Both the position numbers and the translations under genes were made by a program. A stretch of DNA of 5,875 nt from DASUMF01 sp040510575 (GTDB lineage Bacteria > Actinomycetota > Acidimicrobiia > IMCC26256 > DASPTH01): NCBI GenBank assembly GCA_040510575.1, contig JBEVIU010000010.1, positions 1 through 5,875 of the forward strand, in the 5' to 3' direction. Positions 4,974 through 5,875 of this stretch are shown one piece after another; the first letter of the stretch is position 1, and every line of letters begins with the position of its first letter. The notes below the pieces were generated by a model. That model was not told where the DNA came from, searched no databases, and worked only from the letters and a program-made list of their open reading frames with translations.

Positions 4974-5870
4974 GTGACCATCACCAACTCGACCGTCGAC
5001 CCGGCGCGCACGCAACCCGCGCTGCAGTCGATCGAGATCGCGTTCGGCACCAGCGCGCTGCATCCCGCGGTGCTCGCCGCGCTCCAGGCACTCGGGCTCG
5101 ATGTGCACGACGTGGCCGAAGCCAACTACCTCACCCGCTCCGCCGCGATGCGCACCGACAACCCGGCCGTCGTGTGGTCGGCGTTCTTCAACCCGCACCC
5201 TGACACGTTCTACCGACTCATCCCCTCGTCGTGGGAGATCACGACGTTCGACGCCGTGCTCGCCGCGCAGGCCGACGCGATCGACAAGCCCTTCGCCGAG
5301 GCGGTCGCGTCGATGGAGCCGGGCGAGCTGCACGAGCTCGCCGACCTCTGCCGCATCGCGTGCGTGGCCGCGAACGCGAACGCCGAAGGCCGGCCGTTGT
5401 TCGCCGGCCTGGCATCGCTGCCGTTCCCGACCGAGGACCACATGATGGTGTGGCACGCGGCACGGCTGCTGCGCGAGCACCGGGGTGACGGTCACATCGC
5501 CGCGCTGGTGGTGGAGGGGCTCGGACGCGTCGACGCGCTCGTCGTGCACGCCGCGATGCTCCCGGGCTTCGCCGACGGGCTGCGCCGCTCCCGCCGCTGG
5601 AGCATGGACGAGTGGAACGAGTCGATGGTGAGCCTCCGCAAGCGTGGGTGGCTCACCGACGACGACGAGCCGACGTTCACGGACGAAGGTCGGGCGCGGC
5701 GCCAGTGGATCGAGGACCGCACCAACGAGCTCGCCGCGGTGGCGTTCGACGACATCGGCAACGACGGTGTCGACCGTTTCATCGAGCTGGGCACGCGCTA
5801 CACCGCCGCGCTCAACGCTGCCGGCCTCGGCATGGCCGCGCTGGGCAGCGCGATCCCGATGGGCGACTGA
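4974..5870 (+). CDS. SCO6745-family (SalK-like) protein
   Basis: A 298-residue, probably cytoplasmic, largely helical protein. The GTG start at 4974 is chosen because GAGGGGG (4962-4968) lies 5 nt upstream. Family landmarks are all present: an N-terminal helical part with NYLTRSAAMR (51-60), then FFNPHPDTFYRLIPSSW (71-87), the most conserved block HMMVWHAARLLREHRGDGHI (156-175), and a C-terminal segment resembling a MarR-type winged helix, with LRKRGWL, T-D-E-G and WIEDRTNELA (221-254). The family is frequent in actinobacteria and lacks a demonstrated activity. The winged-helix resemblance invites a regulatory guess that I cannot support further. The usual R-A-APLG motif is replaced by RSAAMRTDNP, so this is a divergent member; the gene fragment at the left edge has the more typical RSAPLG. 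It diverges from the NnaR-like regulator across a 150-nt shared promoter region, which may link its expression to nitrogen control. The stop is 5 nt before the window end, so no terminator is visible. Confidence 0.85.
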   Translation: MTITNSTVDPARTQPALQSIEIAFGTSALHPAVLAALQALGLDVHDVAEANYLTRSAAMRTDNPAVVWSAFFNPHPDTFYRLIPSSWEITTFDAVLAAQADAIDKPFAEAVASMEPGELHELADLCRIACVAANANAEGRPLFAGLASLPFPTEDHMMVWHAARLLREHRGDGHIAALVVEGLGRVDALVVHAAMLPGFADGLRRSRRWSMDEWNESMVSLRKRGWLTDDDEPTFTDEGRARRQWIEDRTNELAAVAFDDIGNDGVDRFIELGTRYTAALNAAGLGMAALGSAIPMGD

Positions 5871-5875
5871 GCGCG

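Overview
The window is gene-dense, very GC-rich DNA with strong G/C preference at third codon positions, SCO6745-family proteins and an NnaR-type HemD/winged-helix regulator. Together these point to a high-GC actinobacterium. An Acidimicrobiia-like lineage would fit, but no marker gene here fixes the taxon. No tRNA, rRNA, CRISPR array or transposase gene is visible.

Layout: (1) 1-197, minus: the N-terminal part of an SCO6745-family protein, cut by the window edge. (2) 198-354: a divergent intergenic region with a good promoter for the next gene. (3) 355-852, plus: a small SRPBCC/AHSA1-domain protein. (4) 853-934: a convergent intergenic region almost filled by a 50-nt, nearly perfect hairpin at 871-920. 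(5) 935-4823, minus, read right to left: a nitrite-assimilation cluster made of an NnaR-like regulator (3654-4823), a siroheme/4Fe-4S nitrite reductase (1851-3512) and a six-helix FNT-family nitrite channel (935-1804). (6) 4824-4973: a divergent intergenic region. (7) 4974-5870, plus: a complete SCO6745-family protein, probably a distant paralogue of the gene at the left edge.

Functional picture: the FNT channel would bring nitrite into the cell, and the reductase would reduce it by six electrons to ammonium using siroheme and a [4Fe-4S] cluster. The regulator carries a uroporphyrinogen-III-synthase-like domain, the fold that makes the siroheme precursor, fused to an OmpR/PhoB-type DNA-binding domain. 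Relatives of this architecture in Streptomyces and Mycobacterium control nitrate/nitrite assimilation. No nitrate reductase, ferredoxin or siroheme-synthesis gene lies in the window.

The most interesting non-coding signal is upstream of the reductase. It is a four-box array with 11-bp periodicity that resembles the actinobacterial GlnR operator, placed just upstream of a -10-like hexamer that sits 6 nt before an ATG with no Shine-Dalgarno sequence. This suggests a leaderless, activator-dependent nitrogen-regulated promoter. The most interesting protein feature is an acidic, Cys-containing glycine-rich loop inserted in the regulator's DNA-binding domain. I saw no clearly unprecedented system: the cluster is a recognisable nitrite-assimilation module with several unusual details.
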